A DNA stretch of 13,388 bases from Erythrobacter sp. (lineage in GTDB: Bacteria; Pseudomonadota; Alphaproteobacteria; Sphingomonadales; Sphingomonadaceae), in NCBI GenBank assembly GCA_030731635.1, contig JANQTR010000174.1:1-13388 (forward strand), written 5' to 3'. Positions 6,344-13,388 of this stretch are shown in pieces. The notes beneath the pieces were generated by a model. That model saw only the letters and a list, made by a program, of their open reading frames with translations, was not told the DNA's origin and searched no databases. A program made the position numbers and the translations under genes. Position 1 is the stretch's first letter, and every line of letters begins with the position of its first letter.

Positions 6344-7372
6344 TTAGCCGCCGCAGCTTTCGCGGATCAGCAGGCTGGTTTCCAGCCGCTGCGAAATCGC
6401 CGGGCCATCACCTTTGTCGATCAGTTTGGACACCAGCATCCGCCCGGCCAGGTTGGCGTCCTGATCGATGGTGGTCAATTGCGGGGTGACAAGCCGGGCG
6501 GCGGGGATGTTGTCATAGCCGACCACTGAGACATCCTCTGGCACGCGCACGCCTGACCGGGTCAGCGCCCGGATCGCACCGATGGCAATCAGATCGCTGG
6601 CGGCGAACACCGCGTCAAATTGCAAGCCCCCGGCAATCGCGCTGCGGATCGCGGCTTCGGCGGAATGCACCTCGAATTGGGCGGGCAAGATCAGCGTCTC
6701 GTCCAGCGGCAGGTCGGCGCGTTCGAGCGCCTGCTTGTAGCCGCGATGGCGCTGTTCGGCCTCTGGCGCTTCGGTATCGCCGAGGAACAAGATACGGCGG
6801 CGCCCCAATCGGGCCAGATGGGCGGTTGCCCGCCGACCGCCTGCGACATTGTCCGACCCGATGGCGCAATATTGCGCATCGGGAAATTCAGCTCCCCACA
6901 CCACAAAGCGATTGTCGCGCGCAGCGAGCGCGTTGAATTCGTGGTGGAGCGAGCTTTGCCCGATAAACACCACGCCGGTCGCGCGGCTGGTGCTCATGGC
7001 GTAGTCAAGGTCTTCGCCTGCGCGGGGGGAAAGATGGCTGATCAAAAGGTCCGCGTTGCGTTCGCGCGCCGCTTCGGCAATTCCCGCCAGCAGTTCGAGG
7101 AAGAACGGGTCCGCCACCCGGCTGTCGCGCGCTTGCGGAGCGGGGACGACCACCGCAATGGTGGCATCCGCGCCGCTTGGTCCGCTGGGCATACTGGCGC
7201 GAAATTCGTAGTCATGCGCCCGGGCGATCTGCCAGATTTGCTGCTTGGTCCGTCGTTTGACCGATGGGCTGTCGTTCAGCGCGCGGCTGACCGTTGAGAT
7301 CGATACGCCAGCTTCGCGCGCGATGTCTTCCAGAGTGGCACTGCGTCTGGTCGGCGAGGGGTTGTCAGCCAT
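6344..7372 (-). CDS. LacI/GalR-family transcriptional regulator (342 aa)
   Basis: The N-terminal helix-turn-helix (residues 12-35, TLEDIAREAGVSISTVSRALN) is typical of LacI. A periplasmic-binding-protein-like effector domain from about 71 (TIAVVVPAP) runs to the C-terminus, with SVVGYDNIPAARLVTPQLTT as expected. From context it probably represses the maltodextrin genes until a sugar binds, and it sits within its own regulated operon. An oddity: the hinge helix, normally of the form YxPNAxARxL, reads YEFRASMPSG (55-64), so the leucine that inserts into the minor groove (PurR Leu54) is replaced by glycine. ATG 7372 is preceded by GTGGGGACC. A GTG at 7381, directly after the alpha-glucosidase stop, would add three residues (345 aa). 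The stop is one base from the halogenase ATG. Confidence 0.95.
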   Translation of the reverse strand: MADNPSPTRRSATLEDIAREAGVSISTVSRALNDSPSVKRRTKQQIWQIARAHDYEFRASMPSGPSGADATIAVVVPAPQARDSRVADPFFLELLAGIAEAARERNADLLISHLSPRAGEDLDYAMSTSRATGVVFIGQSSLHHEFNALAARDNRFVVWGAEFPDAQYCAIGSDNVAGGRRATAHLARLGRRRILFLGDTEAPEAEQRHRGYKQALERADLPLDETLILPAQFEVHSAEAAIRSAIAGGLQFDAVFAASDLIAIGAIRALTRSGVRVPEDVSVVGYDNIPAARLVTPQLTTIDQDANLAGRMLVSKLIDKGDGPAISQRLETSLLIRESCGG

Positions 7373-7381
7373 GGTCCCCAC

Positions 7382-9034
7382 TTACCCCTTTTGCACCGCC
7401 CAATATCCCGTCCCGTGTGCCAGCAACTGTGGCAGAGCGCCGCCTTTGCCCACCAAGCTGTCAGTCGCAAGCGTTTCGGCCGCTTCCCACCCGGCGGGCG
7501 GGTTCCAGCGGCATGTCGTATCGCCGAGGTTGAATGCGCACAACACCGTTTCGCCATCACCGCTGCGCAGGAAGGCGACGATATCATCCGGCGCATCGAT
7601 CAGCGTGATGTCCCCGCTGACCAAAGCCGGGAATTTGCGCCGCAATGCCAGGATCTGGCGCGCGTAAGACAGGGTCGAACAGGGGTCTGTGGCCTGACTG
7701 TCGGCAGCAAGGCTGGCGTGCGCCTGATCAAGCTTGAGCCAAGTGCGGTTTGCGCTGGAAAACCCGGCTTGCGGTGCATGGGCCTGCCACGGCATCGGAG
7801 TGCGCGCCCCATCGCGGCCCAGCGTGTGCGGCCAGTTGGCGATCGCTTCGGGATCGCGCAGGTCTTCGAACGCGACCTCGCCTTGGGGAAGGCCCAGTTC
7901 TTCGCCCTGATAGATGATCGGATTGCCGCGCAGTGCCAGCAGCAGCAGCAGACCGAGCCGCGCGGCGCGGGGCTGATCGCCGTCGCGCGTCCAGCGGGTG
8001 ACCGCGCGCGGCGCATCATGGTTGGAAAACGCCCATGATGGCCAGCCTTCGCCCGGCTCCCCGCTCCATTGCGACAGGGTCGCGCGCACCAATGGCGCGG
8101 TCAGGCGCGGGGCATAGAGGAAGTCGAAATTATAGGCTGAATCCAGTCGCTTGCCGCCTTGAGTGAAGGCCTTCATCTCAGCCAGCGGTTCGGGCCCGCC
8201 GACTTCGGCCACGGTGAAGCGGCCCGGAAATTCGTCGATCGTCGCGCGGATCCGTTCGAGGAAGCCAGTTATATCGGGGTGAGATTGGTTGTACTGCTTC
8301 ACCTGCATATCGAACGGGCGCGTCACCAGTTCCATCGGCAGGCCGCTCGGCGGATTGTCTCGCAATTCCGGATCGTGCATCGAAAAATTCAGTGCATCGA
8401 GCCGGAACCCGTCAACGCCCCGCGCCAGCCAGAACCGCGCCACATCCAGCAGCGCATCCTGCACCGCAGTATTGTGGACGTTCAGATCAGGCTGCGAGGT
8501 GAGGAAATTGTGCAGGTAATATTGCTTGCGCGGGCCATCCCATTGCCATGCCGATCCGCCGAACACCGATTGCCAGTTCGATGGAGGCGAACCGTCAGGT
8601 TTGGGGTCGGCCCAGACGTACCAATCGGCCTTGGGATTGGTGCGATTGGCGCGGCTTTCCTGAAACCACGCATGTTCATCAGACGTGTGCGAATAGACCT
8701 GATCGATGATCACTTTCAGCCCCAAGGTGTGGGCTTTCTCGATGATGTGGTCGAAATCGGCAAAGGTGCCAAAGCTCGGGTCGATCCCGCAGTAATCGGC
8801 CACATCATAGCCGAAATCATGCATCGGCGAGGTGAAGAAGGGCGAAATCCAGATGCCATCGACACCAAGTTCGGCGATGTAATCCAGCCCTTGCGCGATA
8901 CCGGCAAGATCACCGATCCCGTCGCCATTGGTGTCGCGAAAGCTGCGCGGATAGATCTGATAAATCACCGCCCCGCGCCACCACGCCAGCGCGGGTTTGG
9001 CGGTCGGAGCAGCATCGGCCATCACGGTTGCCAT
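7382..9034 (-). CDS. GH13 alpha-glucosidase, cytoplasmic (550 aa)
   Basis: A glycoside hydrolase family 13 enzyme that releases glucose from maltose and short maltodextrins. It resembles the GH13_23 alpha-glucosidases, such as the Halomonas enzyme. The N-terminus WWRGAVIYQIYPRSFRDTNG (18-37) is classic. Conserved regions: I DQVYSHTSDEH (111-121), II GFRLDALNFSMHD (209-221, nucleophile Asp213), III VAEV (275-278, acid/base Glu277) and IV FSNHD (336-340, Asp340). There is no signal peptide, so it acts in the cytoplasm on imported sugar. ATG 9034 overlaps the amylase stop by one base (TAATG), with GGAG 11 bases upstream; ATG 9022 is an alternative. The open frame upstream to 9124 is not needed. 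The stop TAA (7384-7382) is 9 bases from the LacI ATG. Isomaltose or trehalose activity cannot be excluded from sequence alone. Confidence 0.95.
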   Translation of the reverse strand: MATVMADAAPTAKPALAWWRGAVIYQIYPRSFRDTNGDGIGDLAGIAQGLDYIAELGVDGIWISPFFTSPMHDFGYDVADYCGIDPSFGTFADFDHIIEKAHTLGLKVIIDQVYSHTSDEHAWFQESRANRTNPKADWYVWADPKPDGSPPSNWQSVFGGSAWQWDGPRKQYYLHNFLTSQPDLNVHNTAVQDALLDVARFWLARGVDGFRLDALNFSMHDPELRDNPPSGLPMELVTRPFDMQVKQYNQSHPDITGFLERIRATIDEFPGRFTVAEVGGPEPLAEMKAFTQGGKRLDSAYNFDFLYAPRLTAPLVRATLSQWSGEPGEGWPSWAFSNHDAPRAVTRWTRDGDQPRAARLGLLLLLALRGNPIIYQGEELGLPQGEVAFEDLRDPEAIANWPHTLGRDGARTPMPWQAHAPQAGFSSANRTWLKLDQAHASLAADSQATDPCSTLSYARQILALRRKFPALVSGDITLIDAPDDIVAFLRSGDGETVLCAFNLGDTTCRWNPPAGWEAAETLATDSLVGKGGALPQLLAHGTGYWAVQKG

Positions 9035-10884
9035 TACTCGTCGGTCTCCAGAATGCAGGCAACAAAGCCAAAGGCGGGAAGCGTGATCAGGGCTGCGCCG
9101 GGGGCGGCGAGCGTGCTTGGGCACTCCCCCAGCAATGGCGCGATACCGGCGGCGCGGTAGCTTACCTCGACATGGCGCGAAAGCCCGGTTGCGCTGGTAT
9201 TGAACGCGATCAACACCCGCTGTCCGGTTTCGGGATCATCGCGTTCCACCACCAACAGGCCGGGCGCTGTTTCATCGAATGCGCGCACTGTAGTCAGCCC
9301 GCGCCGCAGCGCGGGGCTGGCGGTACGCGCTGCGGCAAGTTCGCCGATCAGACGGTAGAGCGGATGGGCGGGATCGAAATTGCTTTGCGCGGTGGTGGCA
9401 TTGGTGCCGACCAGCAGGTTGTCGTTGTAGACAGCGACGCGGCTGGCGAACATGTCCTCACGCGCGAGCTGATCATTGCCATCGCTAATGAAGCCTTGTT
9501 CATCGCCGTAGTACACCGTCGGCACGCCGCGCAGCAGGAACATCATCGCATGTCCCAGCTTGACCCGGGAAAGCAGCGTCTCGGGCTCGTCCGATCCGCT
9601 CATCTCGCGCACGAACATCGAAAAGCGCCCGAAATCATGGTTGCCGAGGAAGGTTGGCAGACCCAACGCGGTGCCTGGCCCGCCGGGATAGATCGCGTCT
9701 TGCTGAAGGAATTCGGCCATCAGGCGCGGAGGCGCCTTGCCGCTCGCTACCAGCTGCGCCGCCTTCGCGAACCCCATGTCGAGCGCGTAGGGCAGATCGC
9801 TTTCCGCCATCACTTGCGCGGCCAGCGTTGCGGTGGGTTCTTCGAAAGCGATCTCACCAAAGATGTGGAAGTGATCGATCCCCTTGGCCTTAGCCCGCGC
9901 CAGCATGGCGGGCACAAAGGCCTGCCAGAACTGCGGGTTCACATGCTTGGCCGTGTCGATCCGGAAGCCGTCTATGCCGTAGTCATCGATCCAGCTACCG
10001 AAGATGTCGATCATGCCAGCTACCACGCGCGGGTGTTCGGTGGCGAGATCATCGAGGCCGGAAAAATCGCCGTAGACGCTGCTTTCGCCGATCCAGTGCG
10101 AATTGCCGCGATTGTGGTAAAGCGTCACATCGTTGAGCCATGCGGGTACCTTAACGTTCCGCTCAGCCTCGCGCACCACCGGGGTATAGGCAAAGGTCGG
10201 ATCGGACAGCCGCTCCCAGTTGGCGGAATCAGCGATGTCATCACCTGCAAACCCCGGATTGATCGCCGCACCATCCGGCCCGCCCCGGCGCGAATAGGGG
10301 TATTCACCCTTGCTCCGATAGGCATAGCCGGCCGCCTCGCCTTCGACATAGTCGATCACGTCGGCGGTGTGATTGGTGATGATGTCCATATAGACCTTCA
10401 TCCCGCGCGCGTGGGCGGCATCAACGAAGGCCTTGAATTCGGCATTGGTGCCGAAATGCGGGTCGACGCTGGTGAAATCAGTCACCCAATAGCCGTGGTA
10501 GCCCGCGCTTTCCTCACCCGGCTTGCCCTGAACGGGTTTGTTTTTGAAAACCGGTGCGAACCAGATCGCGGTCACGCCCATGCCCTGAATGTAATCAAGC
10601 CGCGCGGTCAGGCCTTTCAGATCGCCGCCGTGGTAGAAGCCCTTGTGCGCCGGATCAAAACCGTGATCGAATGCGCCGCCCTTGATCCCGCCGCGATCAT
10701 TGCGTGGGTCGCCGTTTTCGAATCGGTCGGGCAGCACGAAATAGATGATTTCGTCTTCCAGACCACGTTCGGCGATTGGCGGTGCAGGAGGCATTGCTGG
10801 CGCTGCGACGGGCGCGACCGGCCCTCCGGCAAGTGCGGTGCTTGCCCATAGCGCCGCGACAATCCCAGCGAAGATTCGCGTCAT
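9034..10884 (-). CDS. GH13 alpha-amylase family enzyme, exported (616 aa)
   Basis: An exported starch- or maltodextrin-degrading enzyme. Residues 1-19 form a signal peptide (cleavage after TALA), followed by a Pro/Ala-rich linker to about 37. No lipobox cysteine is seen, so the protein is periplasmic or secreted. The catalytic barrel starts at DEIIYFVLPDRFENGD. Conserved regions: I DIITNHT (167-173), II GFRIDTAKHV (306-315, nucleophile Asp310), III FGEI (342-345, acid/base Glu344) and IV FLGNHD (412-417, Asp417). A C-terminal beta domain follows (VLIAFNTSA to the end). The layout resembles subfamily GH13_19, but I cannot confirm the subfamily. It is the first gene of the four-gene minus-strand operon. 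Its start is fixed by GGAGGGAG 7 bases upstream, and an operator-like repeat lies 43 bases upstream of the ATG. It diverges from the transporter gene. Confidence 0.95.
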   Translation of the reverse strand: MTRIFAGIVAALWASTALAGGPVAPVAAPAMPPAPPIAERGLEDEIIYFVLPDRFENGDPRNDRGGIKGGAFDHGFDPAHKGFYHGGDLKGLTARLDYIQGMGVTAIWFAPVFKNKPVQGKPGEESAGYHGYWVTDFTSVDPHFGTNAEFKAFVDAAHARGMKVYMDIITNHTADVIDYVEGEAAGYAYRSKGEYPYSRRGGPDGAAINPGFAGDDIADSANWERLSDPTFAYTPVVREAERNVKVPAWLNDVTLYHNRGNSHWIGESSVYGDFSGLDDLATEHPRVVAGMIDIFGSWIDDYGIDGFRIDTAKHVNPQFWQAFVPAMLARAKAKGIDHFHIFGEIAFEEPTATLAAQVMAESDLPYALDMGFAKAAQLVASGKAPPRLMAEFLQQDAIYPGGPGTALGLPTFLGNHDFGRFSMFVREMSGSDEPETLLSRVKLGHAMMFLLRGVPTVYYGDEQGFISDGNDQLAREDMFASRVAVYNDNLLVGTNATTAQSNFDPAHPLYRLIGELAAARTASPALRRGLTTVRAFDETAPGLLVVERDDPETGQRVLIAFNTSATGLSRHVEVSYRAAGIAPLLGECPSTLAAPGAALITLPAFGFVACILETDE

Positions 10885-10891
10885 AACCTAA

Positions 10892-10899
10892 CTCCCTCC
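10892..10899 (-). promoter_or_regulatory. Ribosome binding site of the amylase gene
   Basis: GGAGGGAG on the minus strand lies 7 bases before ATG 10884. It confirms the start and therefore the signal peptide. Confidence 0.85.
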
Positions 10900-10927
10900 G
10901 CCGCGGGTTTTGGCATTACGAGAGAAA

Positions 10928-10947
10928 TTTTGCAAATCTTTGTGAAA
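10928..10947. promoter_or_regulatory. Operator-like site upstream of the amylase operon
   Basis: Read on the plus strand it is TTTTGCA-N6-TGTGAAA: one intact arm and one arm matching TGCAAAA at 5 of 7 positions, with the same 6-base spacing as the perfect copies. The intact arm is nearest the amylase gene and the site ends 43 bases before its ATG, a good position for repression. Confidence 0.5.
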
Positions 10948-11052
10948 GCACAGACGGACCGTCGTCCTATGGCCTAAACAACCAGATTAAATAGAAAATT
11001 GGAGGCCGACAGCGTAAGCTATCCAGTTTTCCCTGCGAAATTCGGAAAGGTT

Positions 11053-11070
11053 CTTGCAAATTTTTGCAAG
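11053..11070. promoter_or_regulatory. Operator-like perfect inverted repeat upstream of the MFS transporter
   Basis: CTTGCA (11053-11058), AATTTT, TGCAAG (11065-11070) is a perfect dyad with the same core and spacing as the copy at 1287-1308. It lies 124 bases before the transporter ATG. The AT-rich centre lacks the central CG common in LacI-family operators. Binding by the local LacI-family protein is inferred. Confidence 0.6.
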
Positions 11071-11194
11071 GCGGTCAGACTGTGACGCTGGATGCTGCAA
11101 AGATCACCGGGCGCAAGACTCGTGACTTTATCGCTGACAATGTGCCGCGTCACCCGGATCAGGGCAAGGCGCGGGGGAGAGGGATGATCTGACG

Positions 11195-12751
11195 ATGACG
11201 CAAGCCGGCCACAAGCCCGCGCTTAACCCTGCGCAAATCTGGAATATGAGCTTTGGCTTTCTGGGCATCCAGATCGGCTTTGAACTGCAAAACGGCAATG
11301 TCAGCCGCATTTTCCAGACCTTGGGCGCGGACGTGGGCGAATTGGCGATCCTGTGGATTGCCGCGCCGATGACCGGGCTGATCGTGCAACCGATCATCGG
11401 CCATCTGTCGGACAAGACGTGGGTGCGGTTTGGCGGCCAGTTCGGGCGGCGGCGGCCCTATTTCCTGCTCGGCGCCATCCTTGCCAGTATCGCGCTGTTC
11501 GTGATGCCCAATGCGCCCGCGCTATGGGTGGCGGCAGGGATGCTGTGGATCATGGACGCCTCGCTCAACATCACGATGGAGCCGTTTCGCGCCTTTGTGG
11601 GCGACAATCTGCCCGACCGTCAGCGCACGATGGGCTATGCGATGCAAAGCTTTTTCATTGGCACAGGCGCAGTGGTGGCGGGGGCGCTGCCGTGGGTGAT
11701 GACCAACTGGCTTGGCCTCAGCAATGTCGCGCCTGATGGCCAGATTCCCGAGACGGTGCGTTGGGCGTTCTATATCGGTGGGGCGGCGCTGCTGGCGGCG
11801 GTGAGCTGGACGGTGTTTAGCACCAGCGAATATGCGCCCGAGGAGCTTGCCGGGTTCGAAGCATCGCGCGCCACTGCGGCCATTGCGGCGCCTGTGGGAG
11901 TGCCGCGCAACGCGGCGCAGTTCTTGCGCGGCGGGACACTGTGGATCATCGCAGGCGCCGTGGTGGCGGCGATAGTGGCAGCAGCGCGCAGCGAAAGCCG
12001 CCCCGCGTTCCTTGGCGCGATTGATGTTGCGAAAGATCTTTATGTGCTTGCAGCGCTGCTCGCCGGGTTCGGGCTGATCCAGCTGGTCGCCAGCATGCTG
12101 CGGCGGCAGGACCGCAATGACAGCGGATTTATGGAGGTTGTCAGCGATCTCTTCGCCATGCCGCGCACCATGCGCCAGTTGGCGGTGGTGCAGTTTTTCA
12201 GTTGGTTCGCGATGTTTGCCCTGTGGATCTACGGCACGCCGGGAGTCACTGCTTACCATTTTGGTGCCAGTGACGCGGCCAGCGCGGCCTATCAGGACGG
12301 GGCCGATTGGTGGAGCCTGATGGGATCGGTGCGCAATGGTCTTGCGGCTGCCGCGGCGCTCGGGTTCGTGTTGGTGGCGGCACGGATTGACCGCACCCGC
12401 CTGCATGCGATCAACCTGATACTGGGGGCGGCGGGCTTTGCCGCGATGCTGTTGATCCGCGACCCTGACCTGTTGTGGGTGCCACAAATCGGGATCGGGA
12501 TCGCTTGGGCCTCAATCGTGTCGTTGCCCTATGCGATCCTTGCCGGATGCGTGCCCGCGCAAAAGATGGGCATTTACATGGGGGTGTTCAACATCTTCAT
12601 TGTGGTGCCGCAATTATTGGCAGCGACCTTGCTGGGCTTCCTCGTCACCAACCTGTTCGGGGGTGAGCCGATCTATGCCATGGGAATCGCCGCGGTCAGT
12701 TTCGTTCTGGCGGCTGGGGCAACGCTGTTCGTGCAGGAGCAGGCGGCATGA
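11195..12751 (+). CDS. MFS sugar transporter, SLC45/GPH-like (518 aa)
   Basis: An inner-membrane secondary transporter, probably a maltose/maltodextrin-proton symporter by analogy with the MFS protein MalY of the Caulobacter maltose locus. The signature FGRRRPYFLLG (83-93) after GHLSDKTWVRFGG is characteristic of the SLC45/sucrose-type branch. Near the C-terminus, PYAILAGCVPAQKMG and GVFNIFIVVPQLLAA also fit that branch. Most of the chain is hydrophobic. Two extra hydrophobic stretches (GTLWIIAGAVVAAIVAA and LYVLAALLAGFGLIQLVASML) fall between the sixth and the following helix, so the count may be 14 rather than 12. ATG 11195 is preceded by a purine-rich GGGGGAGAGGG (11173-11183) 11 bases upstream. 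The stop overlaps the next gene by 4 bases (ATGA), so transport and an exported GH13 enzyme are made together. The operator-like repeat at 11053 probably controls both. Confidence 0.93.
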   Translation: MTQAGHKPALNPAQIWNMSFGFLGIQIGFELQNGNVSRIFQTLGADVGELAILWIAAPMTGLIVQPIIGHLSDKTWVRFGGQFGRRRPYFLLGAILASIALFVMPNAPALWVAAGMLWIMDASLNITMEPFRAFVGDNLPDRQRTMGYAMQSFFIGTGAVVAGALPWVMTNWLGLSNVAPDGQIPETVRWAFYIGGAALLAAVSWTVFSTSEYAPEELAGFEASRATAAIAAPVGVPRNAAQFLRGGTLWIIAGAVVAAIVAAARSESRPAFLGAIDVAKDLYVLAALLAGFGLIQLVASMLRRQDRNDSGFMEVVSDLFAMPRTMRQLAVVQFFSWFAMFALWIYGTPGVTAYHFGASDAASAAYQDGADWWSLMGSVRNGLAAAAALGFVLVAARIDRTRLHAINLILGAAGFAAMLLIRDPDLLWVPQIGIGIAWASIVSLPYAILAGCVPAQKMGIYMGVFNIFIVVPQLLAATLLGFLVTNLFGGEPIYAMGIAAVSFVLAAGATLFVQEQAA

Positions 12752-13388
12752 TGCGGCTTGGTCTCGCCTTGATCGCCGCTGTTCCCGCAGCCCTGTTCGC
12801 CGCAGCTCCTGCGCTGGCCAGCGCGGATCACGCGCCGCGCGATGTGGTCGAGGTGATCAACGCGGACTGGACGCGCGATGCGGTGCTGTATCAGCTCAAC
12901 ACCCGGCAATTTACGGCTGAGGGCACCTTTGCTGCTGCGCAAACGCAGCTGCCGCGGCTGGCCAAGATGGGTATCGATATCATCTGGCTGATGCCGATCC
13001 ACCCGATTGGCGAGCTGAACCGCAAAGGCTCGCTCGGTAGCCCCTATGCCGTGCGTGATTACCGCGCGGTCAACCCCGACTTCGGCAGTGAGGCTGATTT
13101 CCGGGCGTTTGTGGACGAGGCGCATCGGTTGGGGATGAAGGTGATCCTTGACTGGGTGGCCAACCATTCGGCGTTCGATAACCCGCTCACCCAAAGCCAC
13201 CCTGAATGGTACACCCTCAGCCCCGAAGGCGCGTTGATGTCACCAGTTGGCACTGACTGGTCGGATGTGGCCGATTTTGATTACAGCCAGCCCGGCCTGC
13301 GCCGTTACATGACCGAAAGCCTGACCTTCTGGGTGCGCGAATTCGGCGTTGACGGCTACCGCGCTGACGTGGCGGGATACGTCCCGCT
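12748..13388 (+). CDS. GH13 alpha-amylase family enzyme, exported, N-terminal 213 residues (cut by the window edge)
   Basis: A second exported GH13 glycoside hydrolase whose C-terminus lies outside the window. The signal peptide is clear (MMRLGLALIAAVPAALFAAAPALAS, cleavage near residue 25). The barrel begins with WTRDAVLYQLNTRQFTAEGTF. Conserved region I is DWVANH (135-140) and region II is GYRADVAGYVP (203-213), placing the nucleophile at Asp207. Regions III and IV, with the acid/base glutamate and the third aspartate, are not visible. The sequence is clearly different from the amylase at 9034-10884, so the two probably divide labour on polymer and oligomer. ATG 12748 overlaps the MFS stop (ATGA), with AGGAG at 12735-12739, 8 bases upstream; the adjacent ATG 12751 is possible. 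Precise specificity (amylase, neopullulanase or cyclomaltodextrinase) cannot be told from this part. Confidence 0.93.
   Translation, partial: MMRLGLALIAAVPAALFAAAPALASADHAPRDVVEVINADWTRDAVLYQLNTRQFTAEGTFAAAQTQLPRLAKMGIDIIWLMPIHPIGELNRKGSLGSPYAVRDYRAVNPDFGSEADFRAFVDEAHRLGMKVILDWVANHSAFDNPLTQSHPEWYTLSPEGALMSPVGTDWSDVADFDYSQPGLRRYMTESLTFWVREFGVDGYRADVAGYVP

Larger units (their letters stand above)
10885..11194. promoter_or_regulatory. Divergent promoter region between the amylase operon and the MFS transporter
   Basis: This is 310 bases with no convincing gene. It holds the promoters of both sugar units and two operator-like repeats, one nearer each side (10928-10947 and 11053-11070). The stretch 10981-11000 is AT-rich. 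I could not assign -35/-10 boxes with confidence. A 36-codon frame (11082-11192, GTG start) is discussed as a possible leader but is not called as a gene. Confidence 0.7.

Noticed and set aside
7930..7946. CAG-type triplet run in the alpha-glucosidase gene
   Set aside because: It encodes an in-frame leucine stretch (GLLLLLALRG) of the protein and does not look like an independent repeat element.
9028..10851. 607-codon open frame on the plus strand opposite the amylase gene
   Set aside because: It is the antisense shadow of a GC-rich gene. The minus-strand amylase has a signal peptide and all four GH13 motifs, while the shadow shows no recognisable domain.
11184..11192. ATG ATC TGA mini-frame just before the transporter start
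   Set aside because: The ATG directly abuts the purine-rich ribosome-binding stretch, leaving no spacer, so initiation there is unlikely.

Overview
The window is GC-rich and holds nine protein genes, two of them cut by the window edges. It looks like a chromosomal carbohydrate-utilisation locus of an alphaproteobacterium, most likely a sphingomonad (Sphingomonadales). This placement rests on three things: the TonB-dependent receptor is of the Xanthomonas/Caulobacter type, flavin halogenases sit beside it, and the gene set matches the maltose/maltodextrin loci known from Caulobacter and its relatives. I could not test the taxonomy by any search. No tRNA, rRNA, CRISPR array, transposase or phage gene was seen.

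Layout. (1) 1-1464, minus strand: a DUF6445-like protein with an iron/2-oxoglutarate-oxygenase-like HxD...H pattern, followed with a 4-base ATGA overlap by a flavin-dependent halogenase that leaves the window at base 1. (2) 1465-1834: a divergent regulatory region. (3) 1835-4618, plus strand: a 927-residue TonB-dependent outer-membrane receptor ending at a hairpin terminator. (4) 4619-4812: a convergent intergenic gap with the terminator, two palindromes (one differing by one base from the chromosomal parS sequence) and a phased GACCCC repeat. (5) 10884-4813, minus strand: a tight four-gene operon in the order exported alpha-amylase, cytoplasmic GH13 alpha-glucosidase, LacI-family regulator, second flavin halogenase, with junctions that overlap by 1 base or are separated by a few bases at most. 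(6) 10885-11194: a second divergent regulatory region. (7) 11195 to the end, plus strand: an MFS sugar transporter of the SLC45/GPH type, overlapping by 4 bases an exported GH13 enzyme that runs off the end.

How the genes work together (inference). Starch or maltodextrin is brought across the outer membrane by the TonB receptor, trimmed by the two exported GH13 enzymes, carried across the inner membrane by the MFS protein, and hydrolysed to glucose by the cytoplasmic alpha-glucosidase. The LacI-family protein probably represses the locus. An inverted repeat of the form TTGCA-N6-TGCAA, perfect in two places and degenerate in three, lies upstream of the receptor, the amylase operon and the transporter, and once inside the DUF6445 gene. 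It is the best candidate operator.

The least explained part is the pair of flavin halogenases and the DUF6445 oxygenase-like protein built into a sugar locus. One halogenase is the last gene of the amylase/alpha-glucosidase/LacI operon. Their substrate cannot be read from the sequence.
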